A stretch of DNA of 37,939 nt from Oscillospiraceae bacterium (GTDB lineage: Bacteria > Bacillota > Clostridia > Oscillospirales > Ruminococcaceae): positions 1 to 37,939 of the forward strand of contig WRBI01000027.1 of the NCBI GenBank assembly GCA_009784625.1, written 5' to 3'. Position 1 is the stretch's first letter. Each line of letters opens with the position of its first letter. The position numbers were made by a program, and so were the translations under genes. The notes below the pieces were generated by a model. The model did not search any database, was not told the DNA's origin, and was given only the letters and a program-made list of their open reading frames with translations. Positions 8,252 through 15,734 of this stretch are shown in pieces.

Positions 8252-9331
8252 CTAAGCCTCTTGCAACGCGTTGAGATATTCTTCCCCGATTCCTGCCTGC
8301 TCGAAAGTGCCCATATCGCGGATAAGCGCGCAGGCCGCGTCGATCATCGCGAACATGAGCGGGCAGCCGCTGCCCTCGCCCAGCCGCATATCCAGATGCA
8401 GGCAGGGTTCGATCTCCAAAGCTTTCGCGGCGTGTTTGTAGCCTTGCTCATCCGATGCGTGAGAGGCGATCATGTATGGCCGGACAGCCGGGCAAACGCA
8501 CGCGGCAACCAAAGCGGCCACGATTGAGATGAACCCGTCAATGACCACGGGGATCCGCATGTATCCGCCGCCGATATAGACCCCGGCCATAGCCGCGATA
8601 TCCAGCCCGCCCACTTTGGCGAGCACATCAATCGGGTCGGTGGGATCAGGTGCGCGGTCCCGCAATGCTGTCTCTATTACTTGAATCTTATGCCGGTAGC
8701 CGCTTTCGGTCAGCCCTGCGCCCCTGCCGGCCGTCTGCTCGGCCGCCAGGCCGGTCAGCGCGCTCAACACAGCCGCCGAAGTGGTCGTGTTGCCGATCCC
8801 CATCTCACCCGCGCCCAACAGCGTGTATCCCTGTTTGGCCGCGTCAATGGCGGTCTCGATCCCGGCCAAAACGGCTTCGACCGCTTGATCGCGGGTCATC
8901 GCGTCGCGCTTTGCGATGTTTTCGGTCGACATGCGCACTTTGCGGTTGATCACGAGAGGGTGATCGATCTGCGCGTTCACACCGACGTCTACAATCTTTA
9001 GGTCGGCGCCAAACTGCTTGGCCAGCACAGCTACCCCGGTAATCCCTTTCGTGAAATTGATTGTCTGCATATATGTAACCGACTGCGGCGCGGACGCAAC
9101 CCCTTCGCCAGCCACCCCGTTGTCGGCGGCCATGATGATTACACACCGCTTGCCGGCGCTGTAGTATGTGTCGCCGCCAATCCCTGCCAGGGTGATCGCA
9201 ATCGATTCGAGCTTGCCCAGGCTGCCCGGCGGCTTAACCAGGCTGTCCAGCCTGACCGACGCCTTGTTCATGGCCGCCGTATCCGGTGGCCTGATCTGCG
9301 ATATGTAGTGCTCCAGCGGGAACGCTGACAT
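8252..9331 (-). CDS. cobT: Nicotinate-nucleotide-dimethylbenzimidazole phosphoribosyltransferase
   Basis: Cytoplasmic enzyme of 359 residues that activates the lower-ligand base to alpha-ribazole phosphate. Recognisable blocks are LDSLVKPPGSLGKLE near the N-terminus, MAADNGVAGEGVAS, GEMGIGNTTTSAAV and the C-terminal HLDMRLGEGSGCPL segment, including the conserved catalytic-glutamate region. The frame is open to 9448, but the ATG at 9331 with an AAGAGGCGG site gives the normal family length; the longer version would run through the terminator. It is the first gene of the riboswitch-controlled operon. Confidence 0.95.
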   Translation of the reverse strand: MSAFPLEHYISQIRPPDTAAMNKASVRLDSLVKPPGSLGKLESIAITLAGIGGDTYYSAGKRCVIIMAADNGVAGEGVASAPQSVTYMQTINFTKGITGVAVLAKQFGADLKIVDVGVNAQIDHPLVINRKVRMSTENIAKRDAMTRDQAVEAVLAGIETAIDAAKQGYTLLGAGEMGIGNTTTSAAVLSALTGLAAEQTAGRGAGLTESGYRHKIQVIETALRDRAPDPTDPIDVLAKVGGLDIAAMAGVYIGGGYMRIPVVIDGFISIVAALVAACVCPAVRPYMIASHASDEQGYKHAAKALEIEPCLHLDMRLGEGSGCPLMFAMIDAACALIRDMGTFEQAGIGEEYLNALQEA

Positions 9332-9350
9332 GGTACCGCCTCTTTTCAAT

Positions 9351-9396
9351 AAAAAATCCCTGCCCGTGGCGAAGCTTTGCTCCATCACCGGCAGGG
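9351..9396 (-). terminator. Riboswitch-linked terminator before cobT
   Basis: On the minus strand CCCTGCC pairs with GGCAGGG, extended by GTG/CAC across one mismatch, followed by a T-rich tract (complement of 9351-9356). The terminator ends about 20 bases before the cobT ATG, so it must be read through for expression. Its 3' arm GGCAGG can alternatively pair with CCTGCC at the 3' end of the aptamer (9505-9511), which offers a simple switching mechanism (inference). Confidence 0.8.
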
Positions 9397-9407
9397 TAAA
9401 TGTTGTA

Positions 9408-9444
9408 ATTGTCGTAAGGTTTACGTAAACGGCCTTACGACAAT
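9408..9444. repeat. 12-bp inverted repeat inside the riboswitch expression platform
   Basis: ATTGTCGTAAGG (9408-9419) is perfectly repeated in inverse as CCTTACGACAAT (9433-9444). The central 12 bases GTTTACGTAAAC (9419-9430) are a perfect palindrome as well. As RNA this is a very stable hairpin between aptamer and terminator; as DNA it has the form of a dimer operator. Confidence 0.75.
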
Positions 9445-9502
9445 CCATATTGCCCCATTCTCTGTGGAGTCAGTACGGCAACGGCCAAGGCCGCTGAAAA
9501 AT

Positions 9503-9683
9503 GAGGCAGGTCTTCCGGCTTTGATCATACAATACCTTGATGTTGTGCTGTCGACAGCTGTAAGGACGCATGACGACGGCATTTTTATGATCAACACGGC
9601 AGCAGGACTGCTCAGGGTTCCAACCTGATTCCCTATTCTCGCTTCGCTTGCGGCCAAAACACCGCAAGCTTTGCGCACCTTCA
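9503..9683 (-). promoter_or_regulatory. Adenosylcobalamin riboswitch (cobalamin aptamer)
   Basis: Reading the minus strand, the order of conserved cobalamin-aptamer elements is present. AGGT (9677-9680) opens P1. AATAGGGAATCAGGTTGGAA and CCCTGAGCAGTCCTGCTGCC form the core. TTGATCATA and TATGATCAA form a perfect internal helix. GGAAGACCTGCC closes P1 (ACCT pairs with AGGT). It precedes cobT and is followed by a terminator, so high AdoCbl would be expected to switch the cob operon off. No B12-box-containing second aptamer was seen. Confidence 0.9.
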
Positions 9684-9699
9684 TTTTATGTATAAATGT

Positions 9700-9728
9700 A
9701 TTATTGCACATTCAGGCGAAAATTGCAA
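9700..9728 (-). promoter_or_regulatory. Probable promoter of the cobalamin operon
   Basis: On the minus strand TTGCAA (9723-9728) and AATAAT (9700-9705) are spaced by 17 bases, placing the start of transcription about 10 bases before the aptamer. The remaining bases of this gap (9729-9779) hold only a small GGGAT/ATCCC hairpin. Confidence 0.55.
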
Positions 9729-9779
9729 CCGCTTCGCGGGTATCGGGCGCGGGCGTCTTAATAACGGGATATCAATCCC

Positions 9780-10493
9780 TTATACATCTCGCTTTTCTTT
9801 TGACAGGGCTCTGTACCTGGTCATCATCCTGCTAAAGATTTCGCCGGTGGTTGGGGGTGTCCAGGTGATGGCGTTAGCGCCCGCGCCAACGGTGTCTGTG
9901 ATCGACTGCTCGGTCGGGCCGCCCGTCGCGATGATCGCGGCCTGCGGGAACTCTTTTCGGATTCTTTCGACAAGCCAGGGTGTTTTTGCCGCAGCTGAGA
10001 CGTTCAGGATGGCAGCCCCCGCTTCGATTCGGTCGGCCACATTGTCAAATTCGCTGACCACCGTTATCACAATGGGGATGTCTATGACCTCCCGCACTTT
10101 GCGTATGGTGTCATTGTGCGTGGGCGCGTTGAGTACCACCCCAAAACCGCCCTGAAACTCAGCGGACGACGCGAGATGCACCACCCTGTTCCCTGTGGTG
10201 GTTCCGCCGCCGACCCCGCAAAAAACGGGAATGTCAGAGGCGGTAATCAGCGCGTGGGAGATAATCGGCTGAGGGGTGAATGGGTAAACCGCGATCACGG
10301 CGTCCGCGTTGGTGTTGCGTATGATCGCGATGTCGGTGCTAAAAACCAGGGACTTGATCAGCCGGCCAAAGATTCGAATTCCGCCGCACCCCTCTATCTG
10401 GCTTGGGATTTCAAGCATATGGCTACGCAAAACCCCGCTGTATTCGGGTATCGACCGCTCTATTTCGCGCTCAAGGTTCAGTTCTTTTTCCAC
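9780..10493 (-). CDS. TIM-barrel protein of unknown function (often labelled hydrolase)
   Basis: A 237-residue beta/alpha-barrel protein. The sequence repeats strand-ending motifs of a phosphate-binding barrel: VIAVYPFTPQP, FCGVGGGTTTG, VVLNAPT, IVITVVSE, AAILNVSAAAKTP, IIATGGPTE and GANAITWTPPTTG near the C-terminus. I recognise it as a family common in Clostridia whose function has not been established; automated labels such as hydrolase are not informative. GTG 10493 is chosen because AGGGAGG lies 8 bases upstream, although the frame opens at 10526. It has its own promoter. Confidence 0.8.
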   Translation of the reverse strand: MEKELNLEREIERSIPEYSGVLRSHMLEIPSQIEGCGGIRIFGRLIKSLVFSTDIAIIRNTNADAVIAVYPFTPQPIISHALITASDIPVFCGVGGGTTTGNRVVHLASSAEFQGGFGVVLNAPTHNDTIRKVREVIDIPIVITVVSEFDNVADRIEAGAAILNVSAAAKTPWLVERIRKEFPQAAIIATGGPTEQSITDTVGAGANAITWTPPTTGEIFSRMMTRYRALSKEKRDV

Positions 10494-10534
10494 AATTGTT
10501 CCCTCCCTAGCATGATTGACATCCACTGCGCTTA

Positions 10535-10563
10535 ATTATAGCATGGCCAGATGGATGAATCAA
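10535..10563 (-). promoter_or_regulatory. Strong promoter of the TIM-barrel gene
   Basis: On the minus strand TTGATT (10558-10563) and TATAAT (10535-10540) are separated by 17 bases, and TG one base before the -10 gives an extended -10 as well. Confidence 0.75.
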
Positions 10564-10595
10564 TGAAAGAGGCCGGGACTGAAGAAGATCCAAGG

Positions 10596-11789
10596 CTACG
10601 CGTCCGCCGCCTTAAAGTTGTAGAGCGGTTTGATTGTGGTCACAATATCCACCGTCTCACCGATATTTGCTACGATTTCTTCCATCGGCTTGTACGCGAA
10701 CGGCGCCTCGTCAATGGTACTCTTATCTACCGTTGAGGAATAAATCCCCTGCATCGACTCCTTGTATTGGCTGAGTGTAATACTGTCCTTGGCCTGGCGG
10801 CGGCTCATCAGCCGCCCCGCGCCGTGGGGTGCCGACCAGTTCCAGTCGGGGTTTCCCTTGCCGGTGCAAAGCAAGCTGCCGTCCCGCATGTTGATGGGAA
10901 TCAGCACCCGTTCGCCCTCCCGCGCGGAAATAGCGCCCTTGCGCAAGATTCCATGTTCGATATCAATGTAGTTGTGAATGGTCGAAAAGCTGTCCTCCGC
11001 TTTTAGCCCGGCCGCTTTTAGAATCTCCCTTACCATGCACTTGCGGTTTAGGTCGGCGTATTCCTGTGTGATGGCCATGTCGTGAAGGTAATCTTCCAAA
11101 AGCCGGCCGTCCAGCCAGGCCAGGGTCTTGCTTACTTCAGAAACCGGCAGCTTTTTGAGCCTCTTCTGGATTTCCTTTTCCCTGCCTTTCGCCTTCAGGC
11201 CGGCGATCAAATCCTGTGCGGCTTTGGTATCTTGTTTGCGCTGCTGAATGGCGGCGTTCTGGTAATAGTCGGCCACCTGTTTGCCCAGATACCGGCTGCC
11301 GGAATGGATGACTAAATACAGCTTTCCGCTATCATCCTTGCCAAGCTCGATAAAGTGATTGCCGCCGCCCAGAGTCCCAATCGAGCTGTACGCGCGGTCT
11401 AAATTTACATACTCCCGGCAGCGCAGCTCGTGAATACGTGTACTTTGCGCCATTTGGTGAGCGTCTTTTCGCACGTTCATCCCGGAGGGGATTTTCTCGT
11501 GGATGGCTTTATCCAACTGTTCCAGCTCAATGTGACTGTCGCGCAGGCGCACAGTTTCCATTCCACACCCAATGTCTACGCCGACCATATAGGGCACGGC
11601 TTTATCCCGAATGGTAATGGTCGTGCCGATGGTGCAGCCCGCGCCGGCGTGGGTGTCCGGCATAACGCGGACACAGCTCCCCGCCGCAAATTCTTGGTTT
11701 AGCAGGGTGATAATCTGCGAAATCGCTTCCGCCTCCACATTGTCTGTGAAGACTTTGGCGGTATTGTACTTGCCTGTTAATTCAATCAT
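10596..11789 (-). CDS. rtcB: RtcB-family RNA ligase
   Basis: GTP- and Mn-dependent ligase that joins RNA ends carrying 2',3'-cyclic phosphate (or 3'-phosphate) and 5'-OH, used in RNA repair. The 397-residue protein shows the full motif set: MPDTHAGAGCTIG, VGVDIGCGM (metal-binding Cys), GTLGGGNHFIE, HSGSR, HNYIDIE, RKGAISA and SAPHGAGR with the guanylylated histidine. The ATG at 11789 follows AAAGG by 9 bases; TTG 11798 is a less likely alternative. No archease or RtcA is adjacent. The gene lies behind a leader ORF and a terminator, suggesting controlled read-through. Confidence 0.95.
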   Translation of the reverse strand: MIELTGKYNTAKVFTDNVEAEAISQIITLLNQEFAAGSCVRVMPDTHAGAGCTIGTTITIRDKAVPYMVGVDIGCGMETVRLRDSHIELEQLDKAIHEKIPSGMNVRKDAHQMAQSTRIHELRCREYVNLDRAYSSIGTLGGGNHFIELGKDDSGKLYLVIHSGSRYLGKQVADYYQNAAIQQRKQDTKAAQDLIAGLKAKGREKEIQKRLKKLPVSEVSKTLAWLDGRLLEDYLHDMAITQEYADLNRKCMVREILKAAGLKAEDSFSTIHNYIDIEHGILRKGAISAREGERVLIPINMRDGSLLCTGKGNPDWNWSAPHGAGRLMSRRQAKDSITLSQYKESMQGIYSSTVDKSTIDEAPFAYKPMEEIVANIGETVDIVTTIKPLYNFKAADA

Positions 11790-11816
11790 GGTATTCAACC
11801 TTTCTTGTAAAAGCGC

Positions 11817-11849
11817 AAAAAAACCCGAAGCGCTGTGGCTTCGGGTTTT
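11817..11849 (-). terminator. Attenuator-like terminator between leader ORF and rtcB
   Basis: A perfect 12-bp stem (AAAACCCGAAGC with GCTTCGGGTTTT, loop of six) is followed on the minus strand by seven Ts. It stands 27 bases before the rtcB ATG and about 28 bases after the leader ORF stop, so rtcB transcription from the promoter at 12005-12033 has to pass it. Confidence 0.85.
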
Positions 11850-11876
11850 GCTGATGTATATGCCGACAACAAGCGG

Positions 11877-11966
11877 CTAGAAAGCAGCCGCGCCTTGTGA
11901 CACGAATACAAGCGTTCCGAAACCGGGTATTCGATTCGATTGTATTGGGTATTGATTCCTCGGCAT
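11877..11966 (-). CDS. 29-residue leader ORF upstream of rtcB
   Basis: AAAGGAGG lies 7 bases before an ATG that opens 29 codons and a TAG stop. The peptide begins MPRNQYPIQSNR and ends TLVFVSQGAAAF. The ribosome-binding site is the best in the region and the promoter is close to consensus, so translation is likely. I do not recognise the peptide. It may be a leader whose translation controls the terminator at 11817, or a small protein in its own right. GCGGCT and AGCCGC flank the stop codon and could form a competing hairpin. The rest of this 311-base gap holds the terminator and promoters. Confidence 0.65.
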   Translation of the reverse strand: MPRNQYPIQSNRIPGFGTLVFVSQGAAAF

Positions 11967-12004
11967 GACGCAGCCTCCTTTGTAATATTTTTGTAACTTT
12001 TGGC

Positions 12005-12033
12005 AGTATATCAGATGTCTTGGGTGTTGTCAA
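12005..12033 (-). promoter_or_regulatory. Near-consensus promoter of the rtcB leader
   Basis: On the minus strand TTGACA (12028-12033), 17 bases, then TATACT (12005-12010). Transcription would start near 11998, about 32 bases before the leader ORF. Confidence 0.85.
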
Positions 12034-12074
12034 GCGGTATGAAAAGTTTTTTAGCGATGCTGCTTGTCGCATTA

Positions 12075-12083
12075 TGATATACT
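12075..12083 (+). promoter_or_regulatory. Extended -10 promoter of the WYL regulator
   Basis: TGATATACT gives an extended -10 (TG, one base, TATACT at 12078-12083) only 17 bases before the ATG at 12101. No good -35 is visible. It is divergent from the rtcB leader promoter 42 bases away, so one regulator could cover both. Confidence 0.5.
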
Positions 12084-12100
12084 ATCCATGAGGTGAGAGT

Positions 12101-13012
12101 ATGCAGATTAACCGCTTATTTGAGATCGTGTACCTATTGATGAATAAAAAACAGGTAACGGCAAATGAATTGGCTTCGCATTTTGAGGTTTCCAAGCGAA
12201 CCATTTTGCGTGACATTGACACGCTGTCAACGGCAGGGGTACCGATATACACAACGCAGGGCAAGGGCGGCGGAATTTTTATTCAAGACAATTTCGTGCT
12301 TAACAAAGCGCTTGTTTCAGAGGATGAACAAAAGCAAATTTTGTTTTCCCTGCAAAGTATGTCTGCGACAGAGTTCATTGATACCGATCAAGCGTTTGGC
12401 AGATTGCGGAGCTTTTTTGACAGCCCGAACAAAGAGTGGATTGAGGTTGATTTTTCGCGCTGGGGGCACAGCGAGGCAGACAATGCGAAGTTTGAAAGAT
12501 TGAAAAATGCCATCATTAACGAGCTTGCCGTGTCGTTCGATTATATAAGCGCATATGGCGAATCTAAGGGACGTAAAGTGTATCCTCTCAAGCTGTCATT
12601 CAAATCAAAGGCATGGTATCTACAGACGTTTTGTTTGAGCGATAACGACTACAGGGTGTTTAAGTTTTCCCGCATAAGCAACATGGAAGTTTTAGATACG
12701 CCATTTAACAGAAGCGCTTACGAAACTCCCAGAATTGAGCCGACGTATGACCCTTCAGAGTATACCCCTGTAGAGGTTCGGCTTCTCATTGCCGCGCACG
12801 CGAAATTTCGGATTTATGATGAGTTTGCCGAACGCGATATAACCGCCAATGAAGATGGGTCATTGACACTGCGCATGGCGCAAGGCCAGTGGATACATGA
12901 CTATATTCTTTCATATGGTACGGCGGCTGAAATACTGGAACCACAGCATATTCGCGACGAAATGCTGGTTCGTATCGAAAAAATAAAAAACAAATACATG
13001 TCCAAAACATGA
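12101..13012 (+). CDS. HTH-WYL domain transcriptional regulator
   Basis: DNA-binding regulator of 303 residues. An N-terminal winged helix occupies residues 1-60 (VTANELASHFEVSKRTILRD followed by IDTLSTAGVPIYTTQGKGGG). A WYL-type domain follows at about 140-210 (GRKVYPLKLSFKSKAWYLQT, then RVFKFSRISNMEVL), and a WCX-like C-terminal part completes it. WYL domains bind nucleic acid or nucleotide ligands in known members. AGGTGAG precedes the ATG. Its codon use is more AT-rich than that of the flanking metabolic genes. The targets are unknown; the divergent rtcB leader is one candidate. Confidence 0.9.
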   Translation: MQINRLFEIVYLLMNKKQVTANELASHFEVSKRTILRDIDTLSTAGVPIYTTQGKGGGIFIQDNFVLNKALVSEDEQKQILFSLQSMSATEFIDTDQAFGRLRSFFDSPNKEWIEVDFSRWGHSEADNAKFERLKNAIINELAVSFDYISAYGESKGRKVYPLKLSFKSKAWYLQTFCLSDNDYRVFKFSRISNMEVLDTPFNRSAYETPRIEPTYDPSEYTPVEVRLLIAAHAKFRIYDEFAERDITANEDGSLTLRMAQGQWIHDYILSYGTAAEILEPQHIRDEMLVRIEKIKNKYMSKT

Positions 13013-13123
13013 CGTACTGCTGTCACTTTATGTGTGTTATGCTTTATATGTGGTGCGAATCAACAGGCAGACCTTGTTGAAATTCAGAAGCGCTTATCAA
13101 AATTCTGTGAAGGAGAGATGATT

Positions 13124-13390
13124 ATGCAGGAAAGATTTTGTGAAAGCTGCGGTATGCCTATGGGTGAAACCGACGAGATGTACGGAACAGAGGCAAACGG
13201 GAGCAAGAGTGTGGACTATTGCCAAAATTGTTATGACAGCGGCACATTTACAGACCCCAATATCACACTGGAGGGAATGATTGAGACCGTTGCGGCCATG
13301 ATGGTTGAAAGCTTTGGTTTTTCACCGGAGGATGCGAAAGAACAATGCAACGAAGGGATACCCACGCTCAAACGCTGGAAGACAACATAG
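13124..13390 (+). CDS. Small zinc-ribbon protein
   Basis: An 88-residue protein with one treble-clef-like zinc site: CESCGMPM at residues 5-12 and CQNCYDSG around 42. A helical tail follows (TLEGMIETVAAMMVESFGFS). It fits the putative zinc-ribbon family (PF12674 type). ATG 13124 is chosen because AAGGAGAG ends 6 bases upstream; the longer frame from 13034 lacks a site. It follows the WYL gene by 111 bases with no terminator between them, so it may share its transcript. Confidence 0.8.
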   Translation: MQERFCESCGMPMGETDEMYGTEANGSKSVDYCQNCYDSGTFTDPNITLEGMIETVAAMMVESFGFSPEDAKEQCNEGIPTLKRWKTT

Positions 13391-13436
13391 CATTAAAGCC
13401 TTATACCCGACTTTGTTCGTTCTATTGCATGAACAG

Positions 13437-13482
13437 AAACCCCATAGACAAGGCGCTTTTAAGCCTTTGTCTATGGGGCTTT
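13437..13482. terminator. Bidirectional terminator
   Basis: CCCCATAGACAA (13440-13451) pairs with TTGTCTATGGGG (13467-13478), extended by GGC/GCC, between the convergent zinc-ribbon and FAD/Rieske genes. CTTTCC follows on the plus strand and GTTTC on the minus strand, so the stem is strong and the T tracts are short. Confidence 0.75.
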
Positions 13483-13491
13483 CCTGTGAGA

Positions 13492-14985
13492 TTAATCCCG
13501 CTGAAACTCCAGGCGCTCAAGGGGTTTTAAGGCCGGGCCGCCGACCACATTGCCCTGATAGTCGAACCGTGAGCCGTGGCAGGTGCAATCCCAGGTGTTT
13601 TCGTCTTTGTTCCACTTTATCGCGCAGCCCATATGGGTGCACACCGGTTTTACGGCATGAATATGTCCGGAGATATCCTTATAGATACCCACGCGCTTGC
13701 CGCCGGACTCGACGATGCCGCCTTCGTTGTTGTGAATTGTTTGCAGGCGCTTATCGGCCATTGTCAGGTGTGTCAGGAAATTTCCGGCGATATCAGCGGT
13801 TTGTTTGATGAAGCTTTTGGCTTGAAGCCCGATATCGCCCCGATTCAGGCTAAAGGCGTCTGTGAAGCCGCTGTCTCCTTTTGTGATCAGATCGCTGATG
13901 ATATCGGCTGCCGCCATGCTGGAGGTCATCCCCCACTTGTTGAAGCCGGTCGCGAGATAGATGTTTTCCCCGGCGGTGTGATAACGTCCGATATAAGGGA
14001 TTTTGTCATGCGTCATGCAGTCCTGTGCCGACCACATGCAGGCTGTTTTGTGCCCCGGATAGCACCGCTCCGCTTCTTTTTGCAGGCTGTCGAAATGCAC
14101 GGCGCCATCTTCGTGGCCTGTTTTGTGGTCATATCCGCCGAAAAGGATCATATCCTCATTGTTCTCGTCCATTTGTGGGCGGAAGGACAGCCCGCCATTT
14201 TCGCAGTCCAGATACATGTCCCGGATAGTGCCCGCGCCCTTGAGCGCAAGCAGATAAGAGCGATCCTGATAGATTTTCGTAAACAACAGCGAGTGCTTGT
14301 CTATAAAGGGGTAGTGTGAACAGGATACAATATGCTCCGCGCGTATATTGCCCCTGTCGGTATAAACCACCCCGTTTTCGGCCCCGGTCGCTTTTGCGCG
14401 GGTATAGATTTCGCACCCGGCCTTCGTGAGGATATCGCAGATACGAAAGGCAAACTTAAGGGGGTGGAAGTGCGCCTGATTCGGGAACCGGATTGCCCCT
14501 TCGACCGGGAAGGGCAACTCGGTCTTTGTGTCAAAAGATGCGCTGACCCCAAGCTTTTGGGCCGCGGCCAGCTCATCCTCGATATCTTGCAGTCTTTTCT
14601 GTGTGGTGGTGTATATCCATGCGTTTGTGGTGATAAAGTCGCAGTTTATCTGCTCGCGGGTGATAATTTCCCGGTAATCTCGCACGGCCTTTTCGTTGGC
14701 GGCGAGATACTGCGCCGCCCTTTCCTCTCCAAGCCCTTCTATCAGCCTGGCGTAGATCAGCCCGTGCTGTGAAGTGATCTTTGCGGTGGTGTTTGCGCTC
14801 ACGCCGCCGCATACTTCGCCGGCGTCGATGACGGCGATATCCCGAACGCCCTTTTGATGCAGAAAATACGCGCAAAGCAGCCCGCATATGCCGGAGCCGA
14901 TAATCGCGGTATTCACAGTTATGTCTTTCTGTAAGGGGCTGAACTTAGGCCCATCTTCAAGCTGCCAGAACGATTTGTGTTCCAT
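13492..14985 (-). CDS. FAD-dependent oxidoreductase with C-terminal Rieske domain
   Basis: Two-domain protein of about 497 residues. The N-terminal part is a DAO-type FAD domain (AIIGSGICGLLCAYFLHQKG dinucleotide fold, then SANTTAKITSQHG). The last about 90 residues are a Rieske [2Fe-2S] domain with ligands in CTHMGC and CTCHGS. The layout matches Bacillus YhfW-type proteins, whose substrate is unknown. The frame is open to 15168. ATG 14985 is a conservative start, and TTG 14991 fits the AGGAGG at 10 bases better. The gene is monocistronic and convergent with the zinc-ribbon gene. Confidence 0.9.
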   Translation of the reverse strand: MEHKSFWQLEDGPKFSPLQKDITVNTAIIGSGICGLLCAYFLHQKGVRDIAVIDAGEVCGGVSANTTAKITSQHGLIYARLIEGLGEERAAQYLAANEKAVRDYREIITREQINCDFITTNAWIYTTTQKRLQDIEDELAAAQKLGVSASFDTKTELPFPVEGAIRFPNQAHFHPLKFAFRICDILTKAGCEIYTRAKATGAENGVVYTDRGNIRAEHIVSCSHYPFIDKHSLLFTKIYQDRSYLLALKGAGTIRDMYLDCENGGLSFRPQMDENNEDMILFGGYDHKTGHEDGAVHFDSLQKEAERCYPGHKTACMWSAQDCMTHDKIPYIGRYHTAGENIYLATGFNKWGMTSSMAAADIISDLITKGDSGFTDAFSLNRGDIGLQAKSFIKQTADIAGNFLTHLTMADKRLQTIHNNEGGIVESGGKRVGIYKDISGHIHAVKPVCTHMGCAIKWNKDENTWDCTCHGSRFDYQGNVVGGPALKPLERLEFQRD

Positions 14986-15087
14986 CTCCAATTTTGAATA
15001 TCCTCCTAATAAAGCGATTGGATTTGAGAATACTACTGATATTGTGCGGACAAAGCATAAGTTTATTCGAGGAGTGAAAGCGAAACC

Positions 15088-15327
15088 ATGACACGTGACG
15101 ATCTGATTGAACAAGTTAAGGAAGAGTATGAGAATATCCGCTTTAGCAAAGATCAACAGCACTTTCACAGCACTTCGACAGGAATCACGCCGGAAGCTTA
15201 TTACGGCACTTTAATGAGGGCGGTAATCGACGAAATCTCTAACGGGAAATTTGATAACTGCCGGTCTGGAAAAGAGATAATCAACAAGGTGAAAGCGGAT
15301 AAGTCATTGCTTGGGGGATGGGAGTGA
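15088..15327 (+). CDS. Small hypothetical protein
   Basis: A 79-residue acidic/basic soluble protein without a signal peptide or membrane segment; GAGGAGTG precedes the ATG by about 11 bases. The sequence is mostly helical in character (TRDDLIEQVKEEYENI) with a DNCRSGKEIINKVKADKS tail. I do not recognise a characterised family. It is divergent from the FAD/Rieske gene (103 bases apart). Downstream, CCTTGT/ACAAGG with GTTTTTC at about 15329-15361 may be a weak terminator. Confidence 0.65.
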   Translation: MTRDDLIEQVKEEYENIRFSKDQQHFHSTSTGITPEAYYGTLMRAVIDEISNGKFDNCRSGKEIINKVKADKSLLGGWE

Positions 15328-15508
15328 CCTTGTCGCCCCAACAAGGCCGGCATTGTTTTTCAGATCTTTACTTTGTAATGTACAGTGGGCGCGATGGTAC
15401 TCACAAACGACAAACAGCAATATAAAAACCTTTTATTGCTGCCACTCATAAACAATACCACTTTCAAGTTGTGTAGTTTTTATGGTAAAGTTTTGTGCAA
15501 AATATAGT

Positions 15509-15543
15509 CAAATGGACATTTTGGGGTTTGTTTTGTCCATTTG
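15509..15543 (+). promoter_or_regulatory. Operator of the deoxysugar regulon, copy 1
   Basis: CAAATGGACA (15509-15518) and its exact inverse TGTCCATTTG (15534-15543) form a 10-bp inverted repeat directly upstream of the -35. The 32 bases 15509-15540 match 23197-23228 at 26 positions, including CAAATGGACAT, GGTTT and the CCAT end. In both places the CCAT ends exactly 29 bases before the start of the -10. The likely binder is the DeoR-type protein at 23317. In the remainder of this 407-base gap (15328-15508 and 15575-15734) I see no gene. Confidence 0.8.
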
Positions 15544-15545
15544 TA

Positions 15546-15574
15546 TTGCACAGTCAAAGATAGGATGATATACT
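15546..15574 (+). promoter_or_regulatory. Promoter of the sugar transport/isomerase operon
   Basis: TTGCAC (15546-15551), 17 bases, TATACT (15569-15574). It lies immediately downstream of the operator and gives a 5' leader of about 155 bases before the ABC ATPase gene. Confidence 0.75.
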
Positions 15575-15734
15575 CGAACACACGCGATATACAGCCTAAG
15601 CTGCAAATCAAGTCAGGGTAGTTTTGACGTAATATTTTGTAATATAATGCACAGTATTCTTTTATTGTTTTCCGCATAAATGTGTGATATCATCAATTAT
15701 GCGCATCTAAATTAAGATCCACAATTAAGGGGCG

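Noticed and set aside
9332-9448. N-terminal extension of CobT
   Set aside because: The extra 39 codons would be translated from the terminator region of the riboswitch and give an atypically long protein.
11790-11998. T-box or other known riboswitch upstream of rtcB
   Set aside because: No T-box sequence (TGGNACCGCG type) or recognised aptamer is present; a translated leader ORF explains the layout better.
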